Source: Ashinkailepas kermadecensis (taxonomy: Eukaryota > Arthropoda > Thecostraca > Neolepadidae). From it: a stretch of 64,000 nucleotides of DNA. Of the stretch, positions 31,556 to 43,694 are shown in pieces. The position numbers and the translations under genes were made by a program. How positions within the stretch are numbered: position 1 is the stretch's first letter; the number at the start of each line of letters is the position of its first letter. The notes beneath the pieces are model-generated. The model saw only the letters and a list, made by a program, of their open reading frames with translations. It was not told the origin of the DNA and did not search any database. The stretch lies in NCBI GenBank assembly GCA_034440615.1, contig JAOTOM010002642.1:48323-112322 (forward strand), in the 5' to 3' direction.

Positions 31556-34500
31556 TTACAAGTCCTGGAGCAAGTTGGTTTGGTGGAGAAAAATGAAAAG
31601 TAGTTTGAGGAGAAATGGATGATTATCCCCCAATATTGTTGGCAGAGAAAACGGAATTTTGTGTATATGGCAATAGTCCGTCAGTATTTTTCGAGGGCCG
31701 TGGAACTTCTGGCAGTGAAGAAGAATATGTGTAACTGTAACATAGGTGTTGCATGATGGGCATGAAGGTCTGGGTGAAGCCGTGTAGATATATCGATGTG
31801 TAAGAGAAGTATGGCCGATGCGTAAACGTGATAAGACTTTTTCTTCGTGTCGGTTTTTTATATGATGTGGTCCAGATATGGACGACAGGTTTGATGATAT
31901 GTAATTGTGTATGGTTTGTGTTTTGTGTCCAATTTTGTGTCCATAAATGTCGAATGCTCTGTTGCATTGATGATTTAATACCTTCAAAATGTGGTGGAAT
32001 GTCTGTAATGTTTTGGAAGTGTAATGATGCTTTTGCTAATGTGTCGGCTTCTTCGTTCCCTGGGATGCCGCAGTGACTGGGCACCCACAGGAAACGGACC
32101 TTCACGCCCATCAGATGAAGTGTTCCTAACGTTTCATAAATAGAGATATGGCAATGATGTGAAAAAGAAAGTGACGAAAGAGATTGTAAAACAGATTTGG
32201 AGTCCGAACAAATGACGACGTTGCGCATGGGGTGACAGAGAAAACGATTGCGAATGTAACGGAGGGCAATGAGGATAGCATGTAATTCGGCGATGAAAAT
32301 TGATGTTCCGTCTGGTAGTCGATGTTGTTTTTTGTACGTTCCAGAAACTATGGCATTTCCTGTAAAGTTTGCGTCTTTCGAACCGTGAGTAGAAACAAAA
32401 CGAACATGAGAATAACGAGACCGAAAGTGGTAAAATTTTTGTTTCGCATATTCTGGACAAAGCTGTGATTTTGGAGTGGTGGTTAAATAAAAAATGTGTC
32501 GTTCGGCTATTTGCCATGGTGGTGTAGTTGGTGGAGAAAGAGAAGTAATGCGTAAATGAAGTTGTTCAGAAAATGTTTTGACTCGAGAAGCTATAGTGTC
32601 TTTCGGCTATATAGTGACCAGTTCGTCTTTCGGCTGGACCTAAATAATCATGATGTAAATTTGGGAGAATTTGTAATGACGCATGTGTGGGGTGGTTTGC
32701 GTGAAATTGAATTTTGGAGGCGTACCTAAGTGTTTGCTGCATTCTACGGAGAGCTAGTGGAGGAATTCTCGATTCGGCTTCTAAGGAAATTATGGGTGAA
32801 GTTGTCATTGCACCGAGTGAGATACGGAGAAATTTATTTTGAATGGTGTCTAAAATGTGTAAGGAGGATGTGCTAGCACCGGTATATACTACGGATCCAT
32901 ATTCAATTACGGGTAGAACTAAAGATTTGTAAAGTAGTAGAAGTGTATGACGGTCGGCTCCAAGTGATGAAGAAGTGATGCATCGAAATAAATTCAGTCG
33001 GTGAAAACATTTGTTCTGTATGTGTTTGACGTGTTTATGCATTGAAAGCCTATGGTCAAAAACAATACCAAGAAATTTAAACGAATTTACAAAAGGTATA
33101 TCATTGTTTCCGAGGTGAAGCGATGTTTCTGGAATTGGGCGGGGAAGAGATTTGCTAAATATCATGGTTGCAGATTTTGTAGTGGAAAAAATGAAACCAT
33201 TCTTCAGGGACCATTGATATATTTTGTCTAGTGCGTTTTGTAGGTGAAACAAACAATGCTCGTAATTTTTTCCGGAACAGCAAATTGCGCTGTCATCGGC
33301 AAACAAAGAATATGATATATTAATAGGCATCTCGGTGAAAAGGTCGTTTATGATGAGGTTGAATAAAACTGGTGAAATGCAGCTTCCCTGTGGTAGTCCA
33401 TTTTTCATAATATGGGGATCGGAAATGGCTGACCGGCACCTGACGTGGAATGGGCGAGTATCGGATAAAAACCTACTAAATATAAATGGGCTAAATGCCA
33501 ATTTATACCGATTTGCTGAATTTTGAAGAGTAATGCGGGTTTGAAAACCATATCAGCTTTGCTGATGTCTAAAAAAACTGCGACTGTGTTTTAATGTTTT
33601 TTGTAGCCTTGGCGGACGTCTGTTTCTAGCCGAATAAGGTTATCTATTGTACTGAGTCCTCGCCGAAAACCACATTGAAATGGAGATAGAAGGGAATTTG
33701 TTTCCATGTGCCAGTTCAGTCTTTTGATGACTATGCGTTCAAAAAGTTTTCCTAAACAACTGATGAGTGAAATGGGTTGAAAATTAGTGGGGTTACTGTG
33801 GTCCTTGACAGGTGTTGGGATGGGTATAATTAAAGATACTTTCCAAGTTTCAGGGAAGGCGTGAGTTGTCCATAGTGCATTAAATGTGTGCAAAATGCAA
33901 TGTTTGGTGTGATCTGGTAAATGTCTGAAAAAGGAATAATGTAAATTGTCGGGCCCTACGGAAGTATTGCCGGCGGAGGAAATGGCTGTCTCCAGTTCAG
34001 AAATTTGAAAAGGAGCATTGTATGTTTCACTGTTGGCAGAATGGAATTGTGTTAAATCTGTGTGAAAAGTGGATTGTGCATTTTGTAAGAATTCGGGTCT
34101 ATAATTATTATCCGAGCTATGCTGAGTCATGGTGTCCGCTATTGTGTTTACTACTGCTTTTGGATCTGTAATGGTGATGTTTTGGATTTTGAGGGCCGGG
34201 AGTGATTTAAATGGGGTGCGTCCGGACAATCGGCGGTTTAACTGCCAAATTTGGCTTAAAGGTGATCGAAAAGTAGGCTATTTTAAATATTCTGACCATG
34301 AATAACGCCTAGCATCGCGAATAAGGCGGCGTGTCCTCGCTCGTTCATGGTTACGTATAATTAAATGTTGTTGATCGGGGTGTCTGAGGTATTTCCTAAA
34401 TGCTCTTTTTCTTACCGCAATGGCACGTGCAATTTCGGGAGTCCACCAAGGTACTGGCTTACGTTTTGCAATAGGCTTGCTGAGTAGAATTGTAGTAGAT

Positions 34501-35098
34501 GCTGCTTCGATAAGTGTATTTGTAATTAAGTTGATGTTTTCAACGGCAGAAATGTTGGGGTTGTATTGAATATGTGAAAGTTCCTGAAATGTTGTCCAAT
34601 CGGCCTTCGAAAGTTTCCAGCGGGGGATGAAACTGGGTGTGGTATCGGTCGCAGTTGAAAATGTCGGTGTTAATTTGATGTGGTAATGGTCGCTGTCATG
34701 AATGTCGGTATCAATGGTCCAGCCAAAATCGTTGGCCAGGGTCGGCGAGCAAATTTATAAATCAATAGCTGTTTTTGTATTATGGCCAAGGTGAAAAAAG
34801 TTGCTTCTCCTGTGTTAAGTAATACTAAATTATGTCGGTCTAAAAATTGTTCCATGATGTGGCCGCGAGTGTCTCTATGTGTACGTGTTTGATCCCAGGC
34901 TGGACTATGTGCGTTAAAGTCTCCGAGTAGTATGAAAGGGTTCTTGAAATGTGCTATAAGGTTTTCTAAATGTGTCAAAATAATTGTGTTGTCGGTGTGT
35001 GGTGGAATATAGATGGAGCATACATCTATATTTCTACCATGTAAACGCAATGTACAAGCTGGGGCATTCCAGCACGATTCAACAGGTGATGGGTGCAA
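31556..35098 (-). pseudogene. I-like element 1 ORF2 (EN-RT-RNase H), broken
   Basis: Readable in pieces on the minus strand: endonuclease 35098-34670 (LLGDFNAHSPAWDQTR), reverse transcriptase 34229-33591 (FQCGFRRGLSTIDNLIR) and 33501-32566 (LPQGSCISPVLFN, then YSLFADDSAICCSG with the FADD box), RNase H 32517-31623 (ICSDSKSVLQSL, VRFLWVPSHCGIPGNEEAD) and a C-terminal Cys/His block (CPSCNTYVTVTHILLHC). About 90 N-terminal residues of the endonuclease are missing and replaced by unrelated DNA. Confidence 0.85.
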
Positions 35099-35690
35099 AT
35101 TAACACCCGACCATCTCGGATTCTCTTGAAAATTGGTACCCAGGGTAATCAGGTGCCCAGATTCCTAATCTGAAAGTCTTAGGTCTGTCGGAGCAGTGGG
35201 TTTTGAGTTATAGCCTCGGGCAGTTTTTGAAAAGTTCGAATACAAGGTTTCTTTGGGACGCCATAACTCCTATAAAACTGAACGTAACCTAGTGAAATTA
35301 TATATTATTAGAATCGTAAAATCACAAGAAATGTTGTGGTATAGCTCATTTTTGAAAATTTCGAAATTTTGGTCTTAAAAATTTTGTGGCCAAATTTTTT
35401 TTCAATTTCTTTCTATGTGGCCAGTTAAAAAACATTGTTTTTTTGGGCCGAAAATATTGCCTATGGTATTACTAACTGGGATGCCAAAAAATGGAGATAG
35501 GTATTTTTTATAAATATTTTTACCCATTTTTTCATTTCAGCCATGCCATGAAAATTTGTGCTTTTCACGCACTGCCGCCGCGCATAGCATATGTAGCACA
35601 TTCGTATTGCATCAAATTCAAATGCTTCAAGTTCCATTAACTATGCAAAGCTCGTTCGAACATTTCAAGACCCCTCCCCATCCAGTGGCG
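35096..35690. other. Unrelated DNA within I-like element 1
   Basis: AT-rich sequence lies where the start of ORF2 and end of ORF1 should be, compared with element 2 (equivalent of about 40200-40640). It has no similarity to element 2 and no recognised coding content. It could be an insertion accompanied by deletion. No direct repeats were found at its ends. Confidence 0.55.
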
Positions 35691-36340
35691 GCGGAAGGTA
35701 ATTTTGGATGGGGGCCAAGCGATTCTCGTGGTGCCCCCACCGCCGGGTGCCCCCCTGGGCCGGGGGGGGGGGGCGAAGCCATGTCTCTGGCGGAGTACTG
35801 CTCCGGTAGCAATCAAAGGTCCGATTCTGGGGGGGGAGGGGAAGCGATAACCGAGTCCCGCCGGTACACATCGAATGTCCGATCCAGGGAGGGAGGGGAG
35901 TGGGAAGCGATGGATCCGCTAGTGCTCCCCTTGGCCCTGTGTCCCCTCCCATATTTTTTTTTTTGGGGGGGGGGGGGGCAATGGCGGCCAACCACTGCCG
36001 CGGGGATGCCCGCCGGCTGGGAGTTGGTCGGGTCACGTGGTTGCCGGCCGGTCGAGGACCACGAGGACGTGGTCTGGTTCGAGCGTGGGTCAGCGGCGTG
36101 GAGAGTGATGGTCTGGTCTGGATTGCGAGGCGAGGTCGTGGTCTTGGGACGAGCATCGGTCGGCGAAGCGCAAAGGGCTTCCATGGCGTCATCAATGGTC
36201 GAATTCAATGAGGGAACATCAGAGGCCAAATCCGTGTTCGTGCGATGGTCGTCGGGTGTGGTGAGAGGAGGAAATTCCGATTCAGAGTCCTGTGGCGAGC
36301 TGGGGCCTGTACCCTTTTTCCTCTTTTTCCCCAATCACGG
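35690..36340 (-). pseudogene. I-like element 1 ORF1, internally deleted
   Basis: The minus-strand frame starts MGKKRKKGTGPSSP near 36334 and matches element 2 through MEALCASPTDARPKTTTSP and QTITLHAADP. It then jumps directly to SSTGRQPRDPTNSQPAGIP, which in element 2 lies at the ORF1 C-terminus. All three CCHC knuckles are missing. Downstream, two related GC-rich blocks (CCGATTC or CCGATCC, then GGGAGGGGA and GAAGCGAT) at about 35820 and 35880 are a short local duplication. Confidence 0.75.
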
Positions 36341-36734
36341 GAAAAAACCCTACCGAGCGTAACCAAAATAAACACGCAGAACAAAGAGAACAAAAATACG
36401 GCGACGAAAAAACCAGGTGGGGCGACGGGTGTCACCCCACTGGGAAACCAAAATACGAAAGGAGCGACGGGTGTCACCCCACGAAAATGAAAAATAAACT
36501 GCGATAATCAGCAGTCAGTCTGGCCAAAACTGGCACGGCGGAGTATTCAGCATGCTCTAGCAATATGTAACCTGATAGCACTGAATACTCCATGAAGGTC
36601 TGATATAATAACTTCATAGATAGCTTAGTAGTTTGTTTGTTTTGTTGGATTAGGCGCTTCGGCCTACTCAGGCCATTTCGCGCCGTTGATGGATAAAAAT
36701 CAAATGGATAAAGAATTAAATCGCAAAAGTTAGT

Positions 36735-39700
36735 TTATAAATCCTGAAACAATTTGGTTTCTCGTAGAAAATTAAAAAGTAGCGTGATAAGAAATGGGTG
36801 ATCGTCCCCCAACAATGAGGGCAAGGAGAATGGAATGTTGTGTGTGTGGCAGTAATCGATAAGTTGTTTTCTAGGGCCATGGTATTGTGGGCAGTGTAGT
36901 AATATATGTGGGACTGTAATATGAGTGTTACATGATGGGCATGAAGGTCGAGGTGAAGCAGAATAAATACATTTATGTGTGAGGTAGGTACGTCCTATGC
37001 GGATGCGCGATAAGACTTTCTCTTCGTGGCGGTTGATGTGAAATGATGGTGTCCGGATATCGACGACTGGCTTAATGTTCCGTAATTGTGTATGGTTTGT
37101 GTTTTGCGTCCAAGTTTCGTTCCATAAATACCGAATTTTCTGTCATATTGTTGATTTGATGGCGTCAAAATGTGGTGCGATTTCTGTGATATGTGGTATT
37201 ACTAATGATTCTTTTGCGAGATGATCTACTTCCTCGTTTCCTGGGATGCCACAGTGACTGGGCACCCACAGGAAACGGACCTTCACGCCCATCAGATGTA
37301 GTGTTTGTAGTGATTCATAAATATAAATATGGCAATGATGGGAAACAGAAAGTGACGAAAGAGATTGTAAAACAGATTTGGAGTCGGAACAAATGATGAC
37401 GCTGCGCATGGGGTGACAGAGAAAACGGTTGCGAACATAACGGAGGGCAATGAGGATGGCATGTAATTCAGCGATGAAAATTGAAGTTCCGTTTGGCAAT
37501 CGATGTTGTTTTTTGAATGTTCCAGAAACTACGGCATTTCCTGTAAGGTTAGCATCTTTCGAACCGTCTGTAAAAACAAAAGGAACATGGTAATAACGAG
37601 ACCGAATTTGGTGAAATTTTTGTTTTATATATTCCGGACAAAGCTGGGATTTTGGAGTCGTGGTAAGATAGAAAATGTGTCGTTCGGCTATCTGCCACGG
37701 TGGTGTAGTTGGTGGAGAAAGAGAAGTAATGGGTGGAATAGTGAAGTGAAGTTGTTCAGAAAATGTTTTTACCCGAGAAGCTATGGTGAGACCAGTTCGC
37801 CTTTCGGCTGGACCTAAATAATCATGATGTAAATTTGGGAGAATTTGTAATGACGAGTGTGTGGGGTGGTTTGCGTGAAATTGAATTTTGGAGACGTACC
37901 TAAGTGTTTGCTGTATGCTACGGAGAGCTAGCGGAGGAATTCCCGATTCTGCTTGTAGAGAAATAATGGGTGAAGTGGTCATTGCACCAAGTGCGATACG
38001 GATAAATTTATTTTGAATGGTGTCTAAAATGTGTAAGGAGGATGGGCTGGCGCCAGCATAAACTACGGAGCCATATTCAATGATTGGGAGTACTAAGGAT
38101 TTATATAATTGTAAAAGAGTGTGACGATCGGCTCCTAAAGGGGTTGAAGTAATGCAGCGAAATAAATTTAGGCGGCTAAATCATTTGTTCTGTATGTGTT
38201 TCATGTGTTGATGCATGGAAAGCCTACGATCAAAGGTCATACCGAGAAATTTAAATGATCGTACAAAAGGTATGTCATTTTGTCCAAGGTGAAGCTGTTT
38301 ATCTGGGTTCGGGCAGGGAGTGCATTAGCTAAAAATCATTGTTGCAGATTTGGGGGCAGAAAAATTTAATCCGTACTTCATGGACCATTGGTGTATCCTG
38401 TTTAGAGCGTTTTGAAGCCGAATCAAACAATTTTCATAATTTTGGTCCGAGCACCAAATTGCACTATCGTCGGCGAATAGGGAATACGATATATTTGCAG
38501 GCATGTCGGTGAAAAGGTCGTCAATGATGATGTTAAATAAAACTGGTGAAATGCAACTTCCTTGTGGTAGGCCGTTTTGGAGTAAATGAGGATCAGAAAT
38601 GGCTGACCGGCACCTGATGTTGAATTTACGCGAACCAGATAAGAAACCTATTAAATAATGTGCTAAGTGTCCTTTTATGCCGAGTTGTTGAATTTTGAAG
38701 AGGAGTGCTGGTTTGAAAACCATATCGTAAGCTTTACTGATATCCAAAAATACTGCGACAGTGTGTTGATGTTTCTTGTAGCCTAGGCGGATGTCCGTTT
38801 CTAATCGGATAAGATGATCGACTGTGCTGCGTCCATGACGAAAACCACATTGGAATGGAGATAAAAGAGAAGTTGTGTCCAGGTGCCAGGTCAGTCTTTT
38901 GCTAATCATTCTTTCCAGAAGTTTCCCCAAGCAACTAGTAAGGGCAATTGGTCGAAAATTATTGGGGTTACTGTGATCTTTGCCGGGTTTTGGAATGGGA
39001 ATGATGATTGCTTCTTTCCATGTTTCTGGAAAGATGTGATTTGCCCATAATGAATTAAATGTGTCTAAGATGCATTGTTTGGTGTGGTCAGATAAATGTC
39101 GAAAGAAGGAGTAATGTAATTTGTCAGGCCCTACTGAAGTGTTACCGGCGGAGGAAATGGCATTCTGCAGTTCGAAAAGTTGAAAGGAAGTATTGTAGTC
39201 CTCGGTATTGTCTGATTGGAAGAGTTCGAGATTGGTGTGAAAAGCTTGTTGCGCATTTGGTAGAAAATTAGGTCGGTAGTTTACATCGGAGCTATTATGG
39301 GCTATGGTATCAGCTATGGTATTTACTATGGTTTGTGGGTCTGTAATGGTGAGATTGTGGATTTTGAGGGCCGGTAGAGATTTAAATGGGGAGCGTCCGG
39401 ACAAGCGTCGGATTAATTGCCATATTTTACTCAATGGTGTTCGAAATGTCAGCTGCTGTAAATATATGGCCCATGAATGTCGCTTCGCATCGCGAATGAT
39501 GCGGCGGGTCCTCGCACGTTCGCGGTTACGTATGTATAAATTTTCTTGATTGGGATGTCGTAAATAATTTCTAAATGCTTTTTTTCTTATCGCTATGGCT
39601 TTTGAAATTTCTTGACACCACCAAGGTACTGGTTTCCTTCTTGTGAATGGTTTTGTAAGTGGAATAGTCGTGGAAGCTGCCTCGAAAAGTGTATTTGTAA

Positions 39701-40507
39701 TTGAGTTGATGTTTTCGACGGGAGAAATGTTGGGGATGTACTGCAAATAAGAAAGCTCCTGAAATGTTGTCCAATCGGCCTTTGAAATCTTCCAGCGGGG
39801 AATAAAACTGGGCGTGGTGTCAGTTGCCGTTGAAAAAGTGGGTGTCAGTTTGATGGGATAGTGGTCGCTGTCGTGGATGTCGGATTCTATGGTCCAATCA
39901 AAGTCGTTTGCCAGGGTGGGGGAACAAATGGATAAATCAATGGCTGTTGCTGTATTATGTCCAAGGTGAAAAAAGGTTGGCTCTCCGGTGTTAAGTATTA
40001 CTAAATTATGCCGGTCTAAAATTTGTTCAATGATGTGACCGCGAGTGTCTCTTTGTGTACGTGCTTGATCCCAGGCTGGGCTGTGTGCATTAAAGTCTCC
40101 GAGTAATATGAAAGGGTTCTTGAAATGTCCTATAAGGTTTTCTAAATGTGTCAGAATATTTGTGTTGTCGGTTTGTGGTGGAATATAGATGGAACACACA
40201 TCTATATTTCTACTATGTAAACGTAGTGTACAAGCTACGGCTTGTAATTGTGTATTAAGTGTAATTTGTGTATGTGTGAAATCATTGTTTATGTAAAGTG
40301 CTGTACCGCCACTTCGATGTGATCCACGGACCTCATCGTGACGATACAGTGAATAATTGGAAAGGTTAAAGTTGTATGTATCATTCGGTAAAAACCATGT
40401 TTCTTGTAGTGCTATGAGAATAGGTGTGAGAATACTGAAAAAAAAACTTTCATTTCAGCCCATTTGGAGATCAGACTGCGGCAATTCCATTGCAATAGTT
40501 TGGACAT
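36735..40507 (-). pseudogene. I-like element 2 ORF2 (EN-RT-RNase H), few lesions
   Basis: ATG at 40507 (MSKLLQWNCRSL). A 1-base indel in a T run at about 40441-40449 breaks the frame after MKVFFS; it resumes SILTPILIALQETW and stays open to a TAG at 38325-38327. A TGA follows at about 38180 (QNK, stop, FSRLN) and another stop at 37143. Domains: endonuclease (LLGDFNAHSPAWDQAR, IHDSDHYPIKL), reverse transcriptase (VAVFLDISKAYDMV, LPQGSCISP, SLFADDSAIW), RNase H (FTDGSKD, AELHAILIAL, CSDSKSVLQ, GNEEVDHLAK; all four acidic residues present) and C-terminal CPSCNTHITVPHILLHC. It would cut the target, copy RNA and remove template RNA; as it stands it cannot give a full protein. Confidence 0.88.
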
Positions 40508-40653
40508 CGGGAAGAAAGTGTTAATGTTTGTCTGCACCTTTTGGTGCATGCCGGAGCCAAGGGTGTAACTCCGGCGGACACGTGGGTTGGCTACGGACGA
40601 CGGCTGTGGACGCACCAAGGCCGTCCGATCGACCGGTGACCTTGACGGCCGGC

Positions 40654-42045
40654 TCACTGCGGCCCACCACTGCCGCGGGAGATGCCCGCCGGCTGGGAGT
40701 CGGTCGGGTCACGTGGTTGCCGGCCAGCGCCGGTCTCACCGGGCTCGGTCGGTGGGTGGTGCGCGTTTCCCCCGCAGCCGAATGACTGCGAGGCCTGTCC
40801 CGTCTGCCTGTAGTGGTCTGTTTGTTGGAAGCCGGATTGGTCTGTGTGTTGGCAGTCGAGGTGTTTTGTGTCGGTGTGGTGAGTGATGCAAGTTTTTTTT
40901 AGTGGAGCTAGACCTGGAATTAAGTCGGTTTGCATCGAAGTGGAGGTGGTGTTGACGCGAGGGGTGGGTGGAGAAATGCTGGTCGCCTGTGCGTACGTTT
41001 TGGTGGAGGGGGAGGTGGCCTCGACAGATCGCCGGGCCTGGGGGTAGGATACCCCGGTCGTGGCCTTGACGGCACAAACCTCTTTCTCCCGTCGCCAGAC
41101 TGGGCAGAGGTTGGAAGTGGTAAGGTGATCAGACGTATTACAGCTGAGGCAGTGGGCAGGCTTGCAGCAGGTAGAATCAGGATGAGGTGTTTCTCCGCAT
41201 TTAGGGCATCGGGCGGTTTGGCGACACGTTTTACTCCCATGCCCGAAACGCTGACAATTGAAACAGCGGAGGGGATTGGGAATGAATACTCGGACTTGGT
41301 ATCGGATGTAGCCGGCGAGGAGAGACTTTGGAAGAGTGGTGGAGTTGAATGTGAGGACAAGGAGGCTTGTATCACGTTTCTGTCCGTCTTTAAAGGAGGT
41401 GATTCGATGGACGTGGGTCACCCCCTCCGGCCTGAGCTCCGCCTGGATATCCGCTTCGGACATGAAGCGGAGCTCCGGCGCGAAGACGGTGCCCTTGGTG
41501 GAGTTGCGGTTGGAGTGTAGGGTAATGGTGACGGATTTACCACAAAATGTGGTGGTACGGAGGAGGGCTTTGGTCTGGGCTCGGGTTTGGGTTTTGATGA
41601 CAAGGGTTCCGTTGGCAGGGGCTTCGATATCAGGATCAGCTAAGGAGCAGATGGAGAGGAGTTGTTTGGTCGGCCAGAAAACGTTAATACGGCGGAAGGA
41701 GACGGATTCCTCGACAGGCTTGATTACTATGAAAGAGCCAGTACTGTCGAGGTAGGGTTCGATGGGATCAGGTTGGGATGGCGTGGTCTGGTTAGGGCTT
41801 GGGTCTGTGGCGTGGAGAGTGATGGTCTGGTCGGAATTGCGAGGCGATGTCTTGGTATCAGCGGGGGTCGGTGAGGGACAAAGGGCTTCCATGGCGTCGT
41901 CCAAAGGGATTGTCCGGCGCGTGTCATCAATGGTGGTATTATGTGCAGAGTCCGGGGTAGCGCGATGGTCGTCAGGTGTGGTCAACGGCGAAAATTCCGT
42001 CTCGGAGTCCGGTGGCGAGCATGGGTCGGTTTCCTTTTTGCGTTT
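40654..42045 (-). pseudogene. I-like element 2 ORF1 (gag-like, three CCHC knuckles)
   Basis: A long open minus-strand frame of more than 440 codons. N-terminal low-complexity Thr/Pro/Ser region, then SFRRINVFWPTKQLLSI, an RRM-like middle, and knuckles CFNCQRFGHGSKTC, CPKCGETPHPDSTC and CLSCNTSDHLTTSNLC. KEVCAVKATTGVSYPQARR follows. The expected start MGKKRKK (seen in element 1) is out of frame here owing to an apparent 1-base loss in an A run near 42045, so the N-terminus is broken. The protein would coat element RNA. Its end overlaps the region just upstream of ORF2. Confidence 0.82.
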
Positions 42046-42329
42046 TTCCCCATCGCGGGGAAAAAAGCCCTACCTAATGTAACTTAAAGAAACGAAACGA
42101 CACAGAAACACAGGGAACAGAAATACGATCGGATGAAACAAATCCACGCGGGGTGACGGGTGTCACCCCAAGAAAAGAAAAGAGCGACGGGTGTCGCCCC
42201 ACGAAAATGAAAAATGGAACTGCGGCGACAGGCAGTCAATCACGCCAAAACAGGCACGGCGGAGTAATCAATGGGTCTGGATATGGTCGAGCAGATAGCA
42301 CTGAATACTCCATGATGGATGCTTAATAG

Positions 42330-43694
42330 TTAATGGCTAGTTTAACATCAAGTAAGCATGCTTATTATGGACATGTTGTGTTGATTGTGGTAAAAAGTGG
42401 ACATTTATTCAGTGAATGAACTTGTATTGTACATAGGACTGTATTATCCTTTAACATAGTTTCCTTTGTTATATTTGTATTTACTGTTCTAAAAAGATGC
42501 AAAACTTTGTTTGATGACTGCTAAAAGTTGTCAATAAACAAGCAAGATATCCGACACAGAGTGAGCCCGCAAATACCGCAGCTCGTAAGTTCTGCGCCTC
42601 ATGATTGCTTTGAAAAGTTGCGAAATGTACCGCTAGATGACACCACAAACTCCTAATCGCACCAGAACTTACCTGCTTTCCGACAGATAGCAGGAGAATG
42701 TGGTGATTGCATTGCTCCAAACTTGCAAGTCAAAGAACAATATTTTGATGGCGTGATAAGGGTTCAAGAATAGAGGAACTGAGGTATTTTCTGCAAAGTA
42801 TGGAGTAAAATAAGTGAAATGGCACACCAGTGTGATGGCACAGCCAGTGTGATGACGTCTTTGGTGGTGGTAGCATGATTGGAGGAATATATGAATCTCG
42901 TGATGTTAGGTTAGAATGAATGGAGGAATGGAGGAATCTGGTGAGGTTAGGTTATGTTAGGTTAGTAGGAAGGAATGGAGGAATCTGGTGAGGTTAGGTT
43001 ATGTTAGGTTAGGAGGAATGGAGGAAGGAAAGATTTTTTGGGGGGGGTTTGGGGGGGGGGGGGTTTTTTTTATTCTGATTCTTGATGAGTATCAATGGAT
43101 TGTGTCATGCTACTTATTTTACTTACGTGACGTCATCAAATATTGTCTTCTGGCAGACCATTTGGAGCAATGCAACCACTACTTGCTCCTGCCATCTGTC
43201 GGTACACAAGGCCTGGTCTGGTGTAGGGGGCCGATCACAGTGGCATTTAGCGATATAATTCGTGACTATTTTTTAGCATTTATGAGTCGAAGAACTTGTG
43301 AAATGGACCATTTCTATCCGTGCATCTTCATCCAGGGTTGAGACTATGGTACGATCGTACCAGACCTGGTACACATTCGACAAATCTGGTACCCAGGCAT
43401 GGATCCGACGCCTGTTTCGGGCTGTGCGCCTCTGGGAGTTCAGGGCACACATTTCATGTTTGCCTTTTTCCGATTGATTCGACAAATGTGGATGGTTGCA
43501 CCTGCACTTCACAACACAGAACGGATCAAAGAACCTTACAAGGGTGTTGTTTCATATCCTTTTTAATTACCTGCTCAATGTTGGCTTTGCCCCCCCCCCG
43601 AGTAATTTCAGTTTTTCACATGAAGCGTCAACAACAATGTATCTTTTAATGTAAACTTCAGTGACATTCGTCGGTCTTCCAGACCAGTATTCTT
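42330..43694. other. Unassigned region with inverted repeat and TTAGG-type runs
   Basis: Bases 42640-42722 (minus) resemble 43158-43260 (plus): TTTGGAGCAATGCAA, CTCCTGC and ATCTGTCGG in the same order, forming diverged inverted arms about 0.5 kb apart. Between them lie TTAGGTTA/GGTTATGTTAGG runs with GGAGGAATGGAGGAA repeats (42905-43025) and a G/T homopolymer stretch (43030-43072). No gene recognised. Confidence 0.5.

Larger units (their letters stand above)
31459..36598 (-). mobile_element. I/Nimb-like non-LTR retrotransposon, element 1 (decayed)
   Basis: Flanked by TCTGATATAATA at 31447-31458 and 36599-36610 (12-bp target duplication). Minus strand: a 5' UTR with GACGGGTGTCACCCC repeats (about 36420-36485), a shortened ORF1, ORF2 with endonuclease, reverse transcriptase and RNase H, and a 3' end with a GGCAC...GTGCC stem-loop and an AAACAAAATG tail. 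Many frameshifts and an internal ORF1 deletion show it is inactive. It is the left of two tandem elements of one family. Confidence 0.9.
36632..42320 (-). mobile_element. I/Nimb-like non-LTR retrotransposon, element 2
   Basis: The element lies between GCTTAGTAG (36623-36631) and GCTTAATAG (42321-42329), a 9-bp direct repeat with one mismatch. Minus strand: 5' UTR with GGGGTGACGGGTGTCACCCC-type repeats (42155-42205), ORF1 with three CCHC knuckles, overlapping ORF2 with endonuclease, reverse transcriptase and RNase H, and a 3' stem-loop (CGGCGCGAAATGGCC, then GGCCGAAGCGCC) with an AACAAAACAAACAAA tail. At about 5.7 kb it has full-length layout but several stops and frameshifts. Confidence 0.9.

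Noticed and set aside
42905..43025. Telomere, because of TTAGG-type runs
   Set aside because: Only a few interrupted units amid unique and retroelement sequence; interstitial motifs at most.
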